Below, in pieces: positions 55,842-64,000 of a DNA stretch of 64,000 bases. Below the pieces are notes generated by a model. The model was not told where the DNA came from. It made no database searches and was given only the letters and a program-made list of their open reading frames with translations. The DNA is from a bacterium (GTDB taxonomy: Bacteria; Bacillota; Bacilli; Lactobacillales; Streptococcaceae). Made by a program: the position numbers and the translations under genes. Each line of letters opens with the position of its first letter. The first letter of the stretch is position 1. The DNA is taken from contig CAJNCG010000005.1 of the NCBI GenBank assembly GCA_905221205.1, forward strand, positions 79,523 to 143,522, in the 5' to 3' direction.

Positions 55842-56155
55842 TACAACCAGCAAGTTTAGAAGAATTAGCATCTTTAGTAGAAAAAGATGGCAAGAAGGTT
55901 TTCCTTTTTGTGGCGGACTGGTGTGGCGATTGCCGTTATATCTATCCTGCCTTGCCAGAGATTGAGAAAACTAATCCAGAGTTTACCTTTATTCGAGTGG
56001 ACCGAGACCAGTATATGGATTTAGCTAAACTCTGGGATGTTTACGGAATCCCTAGCCTTGTTGTTCTAGAAAAGGACAAGGAAATCGGTCGTTTTGTCAA
56101 TCGCGACCGTAAAAGCAAGCAACAAATTAATGACTTTTTAGCAGGACTGAAATAG
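55838..56155 (+). CDS. Thioredoxin-like protein
   Basis: 105 residues with the thioredoxin fold, active site WCGDC (residues 28-32) and cis-Pro in YGIPSLVVL. The CGDC pair differs from CGPC of housekeeping thioredoxin and is common in small streptococcal thioredoxin-like reductases. It has no signal peptide and so acts in the cytosol. Start in a 4-base overlap with DUF4651; ytpR follows 15 bases later. Confidence 0.92.
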   Translation: MIQPASLEELASLVEKDGKKVFLFVADWCGDCRYIYPALPEIEKTNPEFTFIRVDRDQYMDLAKLWDVYGIPSLVVLEKDKEIGRFVNRDRKSKQQINDFLAGLK

Positions 56156-56170
56156 GAGAAAAAGGAAACA

Positions 56171-56797
56171 ATGATTTTTACATATAACAAAGAACATGTC
56201 GGCGATGTCCTTATGGTCATCGTGAAAAATAGCGGAGATGCTAAACTGGATGTGGAACGCAAAGGCAAGGTAGCCCGAGTTTTCCTCAAAGAAAATGGAG
56301 AAACAGTGGCTTGGAATATTTTCGAAGTTTCAAGTTTGTTTGAAATTGCAGAGCGCGGTCAAGTATTTTTGACAGATGAGCAAGTCGCTCGTTTGAACCA
56401 AGAATTACAAACGGAAGGTTTTAAAGAAGAAATTATCAATGACAAAGAGCCTAAGTTTGTTGTTGGTGAAATTGTCGAGATGGTAGCTCATCCAGATAGT
56501 GACCACCTCAACATCTGCCAAGTTGCAGTCGCAAGTGACAAGACAGTGCAAATCGTTGCAGGGGCTCCTAATGCGCGTGTGGGGTTGAAAACCATTGTGG
56601 CTCTTCCTGGAGCTATGATGCCCAAAGGCAATCTTATTTTCCCAGGTGAGCTTCGTGGCGAAAAGAGTTTTGGCATGATGTGTAGCCCTCGTGAATTGCA
56701 TTTGCCAAATGCTCCGCAAAAACGTGGTATTATTGAATTATCAGAAGACCAAGTTGCCGGAACTCCATTTGATCCAGCTAAGCACTGGACTGCCTAA
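56171..56797 (+). CDS. ytpR: YtpR, tRNA-binding (EMAP/OB-fold) domain protein
   Basis: 208 residues with an N-terminal DUF4479-type domain (to about 95) and a C-terminal tRNA-binding OB fold (about 97-205: FVVGEIVEMVAHPDSDHLNICQVAV... GLKTIVALPGAMMPKGNLI). It resembles the N-terminal part of PheT without the synthetase. Third gene of a DUF4651-thioredoxin-ytpR group, an arrangement that I recall as conserved in streptococci. Confidence 0.93.
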   Translation: MIFTYNKEHVGDVLMVIVKNSGDAKLDVERKGKVARVFLKENGETVAWNIFEVSSLFEIAERGQVFLTDEQVARLNQELQTEGFKEEIINDKEPKFVVGEIVEMVAHPDSDHLNICQVAVASDKTVQIVAGAPNARVGLKTIVALPGAMMPKGNLIFPGELRGEKSFGMMCSPRELHLPNAPQKRGIIELSEDQVAGTPFDPAKHWTA

Positions 56798-56838
56798 GAA
56801 GTTGTTAGTATCTGATAGACCAGCTAGAAGGAAATAAG

Positions 56839-57600
56839 ATGGCAAAAAATGTTGTGATTACAGGAGCGACATCAGGAATTGGTGAAGCGATTGCGCGTGC
56901 TTATCTGGAGCAGGGTGAGAATGTCGTTCTAACTGGACGACGGATAGACAGACTAGAGGCCCTCAAGTCAGAGTTTGCAGAAAATTTTCCAACTCAAACA
57001 GTTTGGATCTTTCCATTAGATGTGACAGATATGGCCATGGTAAAGACTGCCTGCTCTGATATTCTAGAAACGATAGGGCAGATTGATATCTTGGTCAATA
57101 ACGCTGGATTAGCTCTTGGCTTGGCTCCATATCAAAACTATGAAGAGTTGGATATGCTGACCATGTTGGATACCAATGTCAAAGGTTTGATGGCAGTCAC
57201 TCGCTGTTTCTTGCCAGCAATGGTAAAAGCCAATCAAGGACATATCATCAATATGGGCTCAACCGCAGGAATTTATGCCTATGCGGGTGCAGCAGTTTAT
57301 TCAGCTACCAAGGCAGCGGTTAAGACCTTTTCAGATGGTCTGCGAATTGATACCATCGCAACGGATATCAAGGTGACGACTATTCAACCGGGAATTGTCG
57401 AAACAGATTTTTCGACGGTACGTTTTCACGGTGATAAAGAACGAGCTGCGTCTGTTTACCAAGGAATAGAAGCTTTGCAAGCTCAGGATATCGCAGACAC
57501 AGTAGTCTATGTGACCAGTCAACCTCGTCGTGTGCAGATTACAGATATGACCATCATGGCCAATCAACAAGCGACAGGTTTCATGGTTCATAAAAAGTAA
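56839..57600 (+). CDS. Short-chain dehydrogenase/reductase (YdfG-like)
   Basis: 253 residues, classical SDR: cofactor motif TGATSGIG (residues 8-15), NNAG, active-site Ser in INMGSTAG and YSATK (Tyr/Lys). It resembles the 3-hydroxy acid/serine dehydrogenase YdfG. It reduces or oxidises a small hydroxy compound with NADP(H); the substrate is uncertain. RBS AGAAGGAAAT. A terminator follows, just before the competence promoter. Confidence 0.9.
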   Translation: MAKNVVITGATSGIGEAIARAYLEQGENVVLTGRRIDRLEALKSEFAENFPTQTVWIFPLDVTDMAMVKTACSDILETIGQIDILVNNAGLALGLAPYQNYEELDMLTMLDTNVKGLMAVTRCFLPAMVKANQGHIINMGSTAGIYAYAGAAVYSATKAAVKTFSDGLRIDTIATDIKVTTIQPGIVETDFSTVRFHGDKERAASVYQGIEALQAQDIADTVVYVTSQPRRVQITDMTIMANQQATGFMVHKK

Positions 57601-57612
57601 AAAATTTTCTCG

Positions 57613-57640
57613 AAAAGTTACAAATTTCTGTAACTTTTTT
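57613..57640 (+). terminator. Terminator of the SDR gene
   Basis: AAAAGTTACA / TGTAACTTTT, 6-base loop, TT tail. Confidence 0.88.
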
Positions 57641-57647
57641 GATTTCC

Positions 57648-57655
57648 TACGAATA
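57648..57655 (+). promoter_or_regulatory. ComX (cin) box of ssbB
   Basis: TACGAATA, the exact -10 recognised by the competence sigma factor ComX, 21 bases before the ssbB ATG. No usual -35/-10 pair is present. Confidence 0.92.
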
Positions 57656-57676
57656 GATAAGTAGGAGGAAGAAAAT

Positions 57677-58072
57677 ATGTATAATAAAGTTATCATGATT
57701 GGGCGTTTGACGTCTACACCAGAATTGCACAAAACCAACAATGACAAGTCAGTAGCGCGAGCAACTATCGCTGTGAACCGTCGTTACAAAGACCAAAATG
57801 GGGAGCGCGAAGCTGACTTTGTCAATATGGTTCTATGGGGCAGACTAGCAGAAAGCTTGGCCAGCTACGCAACTAAAGGTAGTCTCATTTCCGTTGATGG
57901 GGAATTGCGTACTCGTCGCTTTGAGAAAAATGGCCAGATGAACTATGTGACCGAAGTCCTTGTGACAGGATTCCAACTTCTGGAAAGTCGTGCTCAACGT
58001 GCCATGCGTGAAAATAATGCAGGACAAGATTTGGCGGATTTGGTTTTGGAAGAGGAAGAATTGCCATTTTAA
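57677..58072 (+). CDS. ssbB: Competence-induced single-stranded DNA-binding protein
   Basis: 131 residues, one OB fold (MYNKVIMIGRLTSTPELHKTNNDKSVARATIAVNRRYK) and a very short acidic tail ending in EEEELPF. The short length and the cin box identify the competence paralogue SsbB, which stores and protects incoming DNA during transformation, rather than SsbA. RBS AGGAGG. Confidence 0.95.
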   Translation: MYNKVIMIGRLTSTPELHKTNNDKSVARATIAVNRRYKDQNGEREADFVNMVLWGRLAESLASYATKGSLISVDGELRTRRFEKNGQMNYVTEVLVTGFQLLESRAQRAMRENNAGQDLADLVLEEEELPF

Positions 58073-58077
58073 GCATT

Positions 58078-58107
58078 AAAAAGTCTGAGTTGGTCTCAGG
58101 CTTTTTA
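58078..58107 (+). terminator. Terminator of ssbB
   Basis: 12-bp stem AAAAAGTCTGAG / CTCAGGCTTTTT (one G-T pair), 5-base loop. Confidence 0.88.
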
Positions 58108-58131
58108 TCTTGAGAAAGTCAGACTTTTTTC

Positions 58132-58197
58132 TTGACTATTTCTGACCAAGTGATACAATAGAACTATAAATTAGCACTCATATATAAAGAGTGCTAA
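58132..58197 (+). promoter_or_regulatory. groESL promoter and CIRCE
   Basis: TTGACT (58132-58137), 16 bases, TACAAT (58154-58159, with TG for an extended -10), then perfect TTAGCACTC-N9-GAGTGCTAA at 58171-58197. Same control by HrcA as the dnaK cluster. Confidence 0.96.
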
Positions 58198-58227
58198 TAA
58201 TATGTAGTTCATCATGGAGGAAAACAG

Positions 58228-58512
58228 ATGTTGAAACCATTAGGAGACCGTGTGGTCTTGAAAATCGAAGAAAAAGAACAAACTGTTGGAGGTTTTGTCC
58301 TTGCAGGTTCAGCTCAAGAAAAAACAAAAACAGCCCAAGTTGTGGCTACTGGACAAGGTGTTCGTACCTTGAACGGTGACTTGGTAGCTCCAAGTGTTAA
58401 GCCTGGAGATCGTGTCTTAGTTGAAGCCCACGCAGGTCTTGATGTCAAAGACGGCGATGAAAAGTACATCATCGTTGGCGAAGCTAACATCTTGGCTATC
58501 ATTGAAGAATAG
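58228..58512 (+). CDS. groES: Co-chaperonin GroES
   Basis: 94-residue lid of the GroEL chamber. It shows [12 protein letters not shown], the mobile loop [16 protein letters not shown] and the C-terminal [22 protein letters not shown]. First gene of groESL, 15 bases before groEL. Confidence 0.98.
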   Translation: MLKPLGDRVVLKIEEKEQTVGGFVLAGSAQEKTKTAQVVATGQGVRTLNGDLVAPSVKPGDRVLVEAHAGLDVKDGDEKYIIVGEANILAIIEE

Positions 58513-60150
<1,638 letters not shown>

Positions 60151-60187
60151 GCTTTCTATAGGAAACAACTTATAAAAAATACAAAAT

Positions 60188-60213
60188 GAGGGAATGCCTA
60201 TTCCTCCTTTTTA
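60188..60213 (+). terminator. Terminator of groESL
   Basis: GAGGGAAT / ATTCCTC with one bulged G, loop GCCT, CTTTTT. Confidence 0.7.
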
Positions 60214-60287
60214 TGATATTCACTTCTAAATTGATTTGAGCTCTCCTAACTTATATGATAAAATAAGACTAGAAAAAGGAGAAGAAC

Positions 60288-61055
60288 ATGATCGATGTAG
60301 AAGAAATTCTGAGCAAGATGAACCCCAATCAGAAGATTAATTATGACCGTGTCATGCAGAAGATGGTACAAGTATGGGAGAAAAATGAGCAACGGCCAAC
60401 CATTCTCATGCATGTTTGCTGTGCCCCTTGCAGTACCTATACCCTAGAATATTTGACCAAGTATGCAGATGTGACCATCTATTTTGCCAATTCTAATATC
60501 CATCCCAAGGCAGAATACCATAAGCGTGCCTATGTGACTAAAAAGTTTGTCAGTGATTTCAATGAGCGGACAGGAAATACGGTCCAGTATCTAGAAGCTC
60601 CCTACGAACCAAATGAATATCGTAAGTTAGTCAGAGGAATGGAAGAAGAACCAGAAGGAGGCGACCGTTGCAAGGTTTGCTTTGACTACCGACTGGATAA
60701 GACAGCGCAAGTGGCTATGGACTTGGGCTTTGACTACTTTGGCTCAGCCTTGACCATCAGTCCTCATAAAAATTCTCAAACCATTAACAGCATCGGAATC
60801 GATGTGCAAAAAATTTATACAACCCACTATCTTCCAAGTGATTTCAAGAAAAATCAGGGTTACAAACGTTCAGTAGAGATGTGTGAAGAGTATGACATCT
60901 ACCGTCAATGTTATTGTGGATGTGTCTATGCAGCCCAAGCGCAGAATATTGACCTGGTTCAAGTCAAGAAGGACGCCACAGCTTTCTTACTGGATAAGGA
61001 TGTTGAAAAAGACTATTCCCATATCAAATTCACAGTCACTAAATTAGACATATAG
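60288..61055 (+). CDS. queH: Epoxyqueuosine reductase QueH
   Basis: 255 residues. It catalyses the last step of queuosine formation in tRNA. The Cys pairs of the family are present: HVCCAPC near 42-46, DRCKVCFDYRLDKTA near 126-140 and QCYCGCVYAA near 207-216, which bind an Fe-S cluster and a further metal. The adenine nucleotide alpha-hydrolase-like fold follows YFANSNIHPKAEY. RBS AAAAGGAG. Monocistronic. Confidence 0.95.
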   Translation: MIDVEEILSKMNPNQKINYDRVMQKMVQVWEKNEQRPTILMHVCCAPCSTYTLEYLTKYADVTIYFANSNIHPKAEYHKRAYVTKKFVSDFNERTGNTVQYLEAPYEPNEYRKLVRGMEEEPEGGDRCKVCFDYRLDKTAQVAMDLGFDYFGSALTISPHKNSQTINSIGIDVQKIYTTHYLPSDFKKNQGYKRSVEMCEEYDIYRQCYCGCVYAAQAQNIDLVQVKKDATAFLLDKDVEKDYSHIKFTVTKLDI

Positions 61056-61060
61056 AGACC

Positions 61061-61085
61061 AACCCAGCTGAAAAGCTGGGTTTTT
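61061..61085 (+). terminator. Terminator of queH
   Basis: AACCCAGCT-GAAA-AGCTGGGTT with T-run. Confidence 0.92.
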
Positions 61086-61090
61086 CAAAT

Positions 61091-61118
61091 AAAAAACCAG
61101 GGCTTTCACCCTAGTTTG
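61091..61118 (-). terminator. Terminator of the DUF402 gene
   Basis: On the minus strand ACTAGGG-TGAAA-GCCCTGGT (inner AGGG/CCCT), then TTTTTT. Confidence 0.8.
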
Positions 61119-61124
61119 ACAACT

Positions 61125-61658
61125 TTACCGATTCTTTAGTTCTACATAGCGCTTGTACCAAATGTTTACATAGGCTTCTGAGAAAGGACCACGTCCATTG
61201 TTAATCCAATCAACAAGAATTTTGACATGTTCTTTTAAAATATAGTCCAAATCATCAGAATAATTCATTTTGCGTTTGTGACGCTCATACTCCTCAACGT
61301 CCAAGAGACGTTTTTCCCCATCTGTAAAAATTTTAACATCCAAATCGTAATCAATATACTTTAGTGCTTCTTCGTCCAGATAGTAGGGGCTAGCCATATT
61401 GCAATAGTAGGAAATTCCATTATCACGAATCATGGCAATGATATTAAACCAATATTTCTTGTGAAAGTAAACAATAGCCGGTTCTCGAGTGACCCAACGA
61501 CGACCATCACTTTCGGTAACAAGTGTATGATCGTTAACACCAATAATGGCGTTTTCTGTTGTTTTTAGTACCATGGTGTCCCGCCAAGTTCGGTGGAGAC
61601 TCCCATCATGCTTATAACTTTGAATTGTAATAAAGTCGCCTTCTTTTGGAAGCTTCAT
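61125..61658 (-). CDS. DUF402 nucleoside tri-/diphosphate phosphatase (Ntdp)
   Basis: 177 residues of the DUF402/UPF0374 family, small beta-barrel phosphatases that hydrolyse nucleoside tri- and diphosphates with a divalent metal. Acidic and aromatic family residues are present: [53 protein letters not shown] and LDVEEYERH. Monocistronic, 88 bases from recX on the same strand. Confidence 0.9.
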   Translation of the reverse strand: MKLPKEGDFITIQSYKHDGSLHRTWRDTMVLKTTENAIIGVNDHTLVTESDGRRWVTREPAIVYFHKKYWFNIIAMIRDNGISYYCNMASPYYLDEEALKYIDYDLDVKIFTDGEKRLLDVEEYERHKRKMNYSDDLDYILKEHVKILVDWINNGRGPFSEAYVNIWYKRYVELKNR

Positions 61659-61746
61659 AACTAACCAACTTTCTACAATTTATAAGTTTATCGTTTACTA
61701 TTGTACCATAAAATTGCCTAAAATCTGTGAATTTTACATGAAAATA

Positions 61747-62523
61747 TTAAAGATATTCTCTGAGAGCGCTTGCTATATCCGAAAAATCGTAGCCCTTTCG
61801 TGCTAAAACTTGAGTTAAACGCTGTTTAAGTTCGTATCCTTCATATTTTCGGGCATACTTGGCATATTGCTTATCAAGTTCCTTGAAGATGAGTTCTTGA
61901 GTCGTTTCTTGGTCAACTTGACTATCCAACTCATCAAAGGCACTTTTAGCATCAGAGTAAGAGAATCCTTTGTTGGTCAAGTTTTGGATAATCTTATCTT
62001 GCAAGGCACGAGCTGGAAGTTTTCCTTCATATTTTTTCAAGAGTTTATTAGCTACACGTTGAGCAACTTCCGAAAAATCAAAATCATTCAAGATTTCTTC
62101 TATAGTAGATTTTGAAATTCCTTTTTGTACTAATTTCTGAGTCAGTACATAAGGCCCCTTGTCTCCTGAAAGTTGATTGGCATTGATGATAGTATAAGCG
62201 TACTGGCAATCATTAATCCACTTATCTTCTTTAAGATTAGTAATGACTTGAGAAACTATTTTTTCATCAATATCATATTTTTTTAGATACTCACTGACCT
62301 CTTTTTCAGTACGTGCTTTAAAGGATAAGTGGTAGAGGGCTAGATTCTTACCATAAGAAAATCGGGCAAAGTCCTGAATCTCTTTCAATTCCTCTTCACT
62401 TATTACCTTATCTCTTGATAATATAAAACGAACAATTGTATCTTCAGTAATGTAGCATTTGTCGCCATTATCAAGCTCCATCAGATAGAGTCTTTTTTTC
62501 TTTTCAAGTTTTGTGATTTTCAT
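61747..62523 (-). CDS. recX: Regulatory protein RecX
   Basis: Modulator of RecA filaments. 258 residues from the ATG at 62523 ([13 protein letters not shown]); a longer start at 62541 would add six residues. Three to four tandem three-helix RecX repeats are visible ([80 protein letters not shown]). Divergent from rlmCD with only 37 bases between the start codons. Confidence 0.95.
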   Translation of the reverse strand: MKITKLEKKKRLYLMELDNGDKCYITEDTIVRFILSRDKVISEEELKEIQDFARFSYGKNLALYHLSFKARTEKEVSEYLKKYDIDEKIVSQVITNLKEDKWINDCQYAYTIINANQLSGDKGPYVLTQKLVQKGISKSTIEEILNDFDFSEVAQRVANKLLKKYEGKLPARALQDKIIQNLTNKGFSYSDAKSAFDELDSQVDQETTQELIFKELDKQYAKYARKYEGYELKQRLTQVLARKGYDFSDIASALREYL

Positions 62524-62560
62524 AGTTCTATTATAACTCAAAATGTGATAAGATAGGGGT

Positions 62561-63916
62561 ATGAATCTGAAAGTGAAACAAAAAATACCATTAAAAATTA
62601 AGCGTATGGGAATTAATGGTGAGGGAATCGGCTTTTATCAAAAAACCTTAGTCTTTGTACCTGGAGCCCTAAAAGGAGAAGATATCTATTGTCAGATTAC
62701 TTCTATTAAACGCAACTTTGTTGAAGCAAAATTACTAAAGGTTAATAAGAAGTCAAAATTCCGAGTTGTGCCAGCTTGTACTATTTATAATGAATGCGGA
62801 GGATGCCAAATCATGCACCTGCATTATGATAAGCAGCTGGAGTTCAAGACGGACCTACTTCACCAAGCACTGAAAAAATTCGCCCCTGCAGGATATGAAA
62901 ACTATGAAATTCGTCCAACTATTGGAATGCAGGAACCCAAGTACTATCGTGCTAAGTTACAATTTCAGACTCGAAAATTTAAAAATCAGGTCAAGGCAGG
63001 TCTGTATGCACAAAACTCTCATTATTTGGTAGAGTTGAAAGACTGCCTAGTACAAGATAAGGAAACCCAAGTGATTGCTAATCGCCTAGCAGAATTGCTT
63101 ACTTATCACCAGATTCCAATTACGGATGAGAGAAAAGTTTCAGGTGTTAGGACGATTATGGTCCGACGAGCTAGGAAAACTGGACAGGTTCAGATTATTA
63201 TTGTTACAAATCGCCAGCTTAACTTAACCGAACTTGTAAAAGACTTAGTTAAAGATTTTCCAGAAGTTGTGACAGTAGCTGTTAATACAAATACAGCTAA
63301 AACCAGTGAGATTTATGGTGAAAAGACAGAGATTATATGGGGAGAAGAGAGTATTCAGGAAGGTGTTCTCGATTATGAATTTTCACTATCCCCTCGAGCT
63401 TTCTATCAATTAAATCCTGAACAGACAGAAGTCCTCTATAGTGAGGCAGTAAAAGCGCTGGATGTTGATAAAGAAGACCATTTGATTGACGCTTATTGTG
63501 GTGTTGGAACGATTGGATTTGCCTTTGCAAATAAAGTTAAAACACTAAGAGGTATGGATATTATTCCAGAAGCAATTGAAGATGCCAAGCGAAATGCTAA
63601 AAGAATGGGATTTGACAACACACATTACGAAGCTGGAACAGCAGAGGAGATTATTCCTCGTTGGTACAAGGAAGGCTACCGAGCAGATGCTCTGATTGTG
63701 GACCCACCACGTACAGGTCTGGATGATAAGTTATTAGATACTATTCTTACTTATGTACCAGAAAAAATGGTTTATATTTCTTGTAATGTTTCGACCTTGG
63801 CTCGTGATTTGGTAAAGTTAGTAGAAGTCTATGATCTTCATTATATCCAGTCGGTCGATATGTTCCCGCATACAGCTCGAACGGAAGCAGTTGTAAAATT
63901 AATTAAAAAAGTTTAA
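62561..63916 (+). CDS. rlmCD: 23S rRNA (uracil-C5)-methyltransferase, RumA/RlmCD type
   Basis: SAM-dependent enzyme that makes m5U in 23S rRNA (positions 747 and 1939 in Gram-positives with a single dual enzyme). 451 residues: TRAM domain (about 5-60), Fe-S cysteines Cys73, Cys79 and Cys82 in [13 protein letters not shown] plus one near 164, SAM motif [14 protein letters not shown], and the catalytic nucleophile Cys in [11 protein letters not shown]. The dual specificity is by family. Confidence 0.94.
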   Translation: MNLKVKQKIPLKIKRMGINGEGIGFYQKTLVFVPGALKGEDIYCQITSIKRNFVEAKLLKVNKKSKFRVVPACTIYNECGGCQIMHLHYDKQLEFKTDLLHQALKKFAPAGYENYEIRPTIGMQEPKYYRAKLQFQTRKFKNQVKAGLYAQNSHYLVELKDCLVQDKETQVIANRLAELLTYHQIPITDERKVSGVRTIMVRRARKTGQVQIIIVTNRQLNLTELVKDLVKDFPEVVTVAVNTNTAKTSEIYGEKTEIIWGEESIQEGVLDYEFSLSPRAFYQLNPEQTEVLYSEAVKALDVDKEDHLIDAYCGVGTIGFAFANKVKTLRGMDIIPEAIEDAKRNAKRMGFDNTHYEAGTAEEIIPRWYKEGYRADALIVDPPRTGLDDKLLDTILTYVPEKMVYISCNVSTLARDLVKLVEVYDLHYIQSVDMFPHTARTEAVVKLIKKV

Positions 63917-63924
63917 AAAAGTAG

Positions 63925-63952
63925 TTGACAAAGTTTGAAAAGTCGGTATAAT
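63925..63952 (+). promoter_or_regulatory. tRNA promoter
   Basis: TTGACA (63925-63930), 16 bases, TATAAT (63947-63952); perfect hexamers, as usual for stable RNA genes. Confidence 0.9.
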
Positions 63953-63977
63953 AGTAAGAGTTGAAAATAACAACTCT

Positions 63978-64000
63978 GGTCCGTTGGTCAAGGGGTTAAG
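63978..64000 (+). tRNA. tRNA-Glu, 5' part only (cut by window edge)
   Basis: GGTCCGTTGGTCAAGGGGTTAAG is the acceptor and D-arm start of streptococcal tRNA-Glu(TTC) as I recall it. The anticodon lies outside the window, so the identity is by sequence recall of the 5' end. Confidence 0.8.

Overview
The window is a stretch of a mitis-group Streptococcus chromosome, most like S. mitis, S. pseudopneumoniae or S. pneumoniae. The signs are three BOX repeats, a choline-binding surface protein, a YSIRK/LPXTG wall-anchored GH85 glycosidase, a blp bacteriocin-regulation locus with LytTR-type boxes, a ComX (cin) box before ssbB, CIRCE/HrcA control of the chaperones, and gene blocks that I recall being adjacent in pneumococcus. 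From memory of pneumococcal gene order, blocks from distant places are joined here (piu-galE-pepA; endoD-pgk-glnRA; hrcA-dnaK-dnaJ-blp-nusA/infB-valS; rpoE-pyrG; ssbB-groESL-recX). The chromosome therefore looks rearranged relative to pneumococcus. No species call can be made without alignment.

Layout. 1-5.5 kb: start of an iron ABC permease gene (minus), galE (minus), pepA with an orphan bacteriocin-immunity-like gene, and a Na/Pi cotransporter (minus). 5.6-16.4 kb: the 1760-residue endo-beta-N-acetylglucosaminidase behind a promoter with an inverted repeat and a cre-like site, then pgk, an ArAE/FUSC membrane protein, glnRA with a GlnR box, and a PadR/DUF2812/DUF2812 operon with tandem operators. 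16.4-22.6 kb: the heat-shock cluster hrcA-grpE-dnaK-(DJ-1/PfpI)-dnaJ. It has two CIRCE sites and folded, gene-free spacers before dnaK, before dnaJ and after dnaJ. 22.6-25.2 kb: a HIT protein with its small partner, and an EcsAB-like ABC transporter.

25.2-32.2 kb: a stripped blp locus. It has blpT, blpR, blpH, three BlpR-type promoters with identical geometry, a stop-truncated bacteriocin leader remnant and a run of small membrane or CPBP-protease immunity genes. I find no pheromone gene, no export ABC transporter and no intact bacteriocin. The last CPBP gene is tandemly duplicated with a BOX element at the junction. This is the most interesting accessory region of the window.

32.2-48.6 kb: ccrZ-trmB, a GH3 hexosaminidase, the rimP-nusA-rnpM-ylxQ-infB-rbfA translation/transcription operon, small membrane genes, a DUF1858/DUF438-hemerythrin-PAS pair, an HhH protein, and a T-box operon (flavin reductase, truncated GNAT, P-loop kinase, valS). 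48.6-64 kb: a TetR-controlled MacB/FtsX-type ABC exporter, rpoE, pyrG with a GGGC-type CTP attenuator, a choline-binding protein, a thioredoxin/YtpR/SDR group, the competence gene ssbB, groESL with CIRCE, queH, a DUF402 phosphatase, recX, rlmCD, and the first bases of a tRNA-Glu.

Most of the window is conserved core genome. The points worth following are the folded spacers of the dnaK cluster, the immunity-only blp locus, and several promoter/operator arrangements read directly from the sequence.
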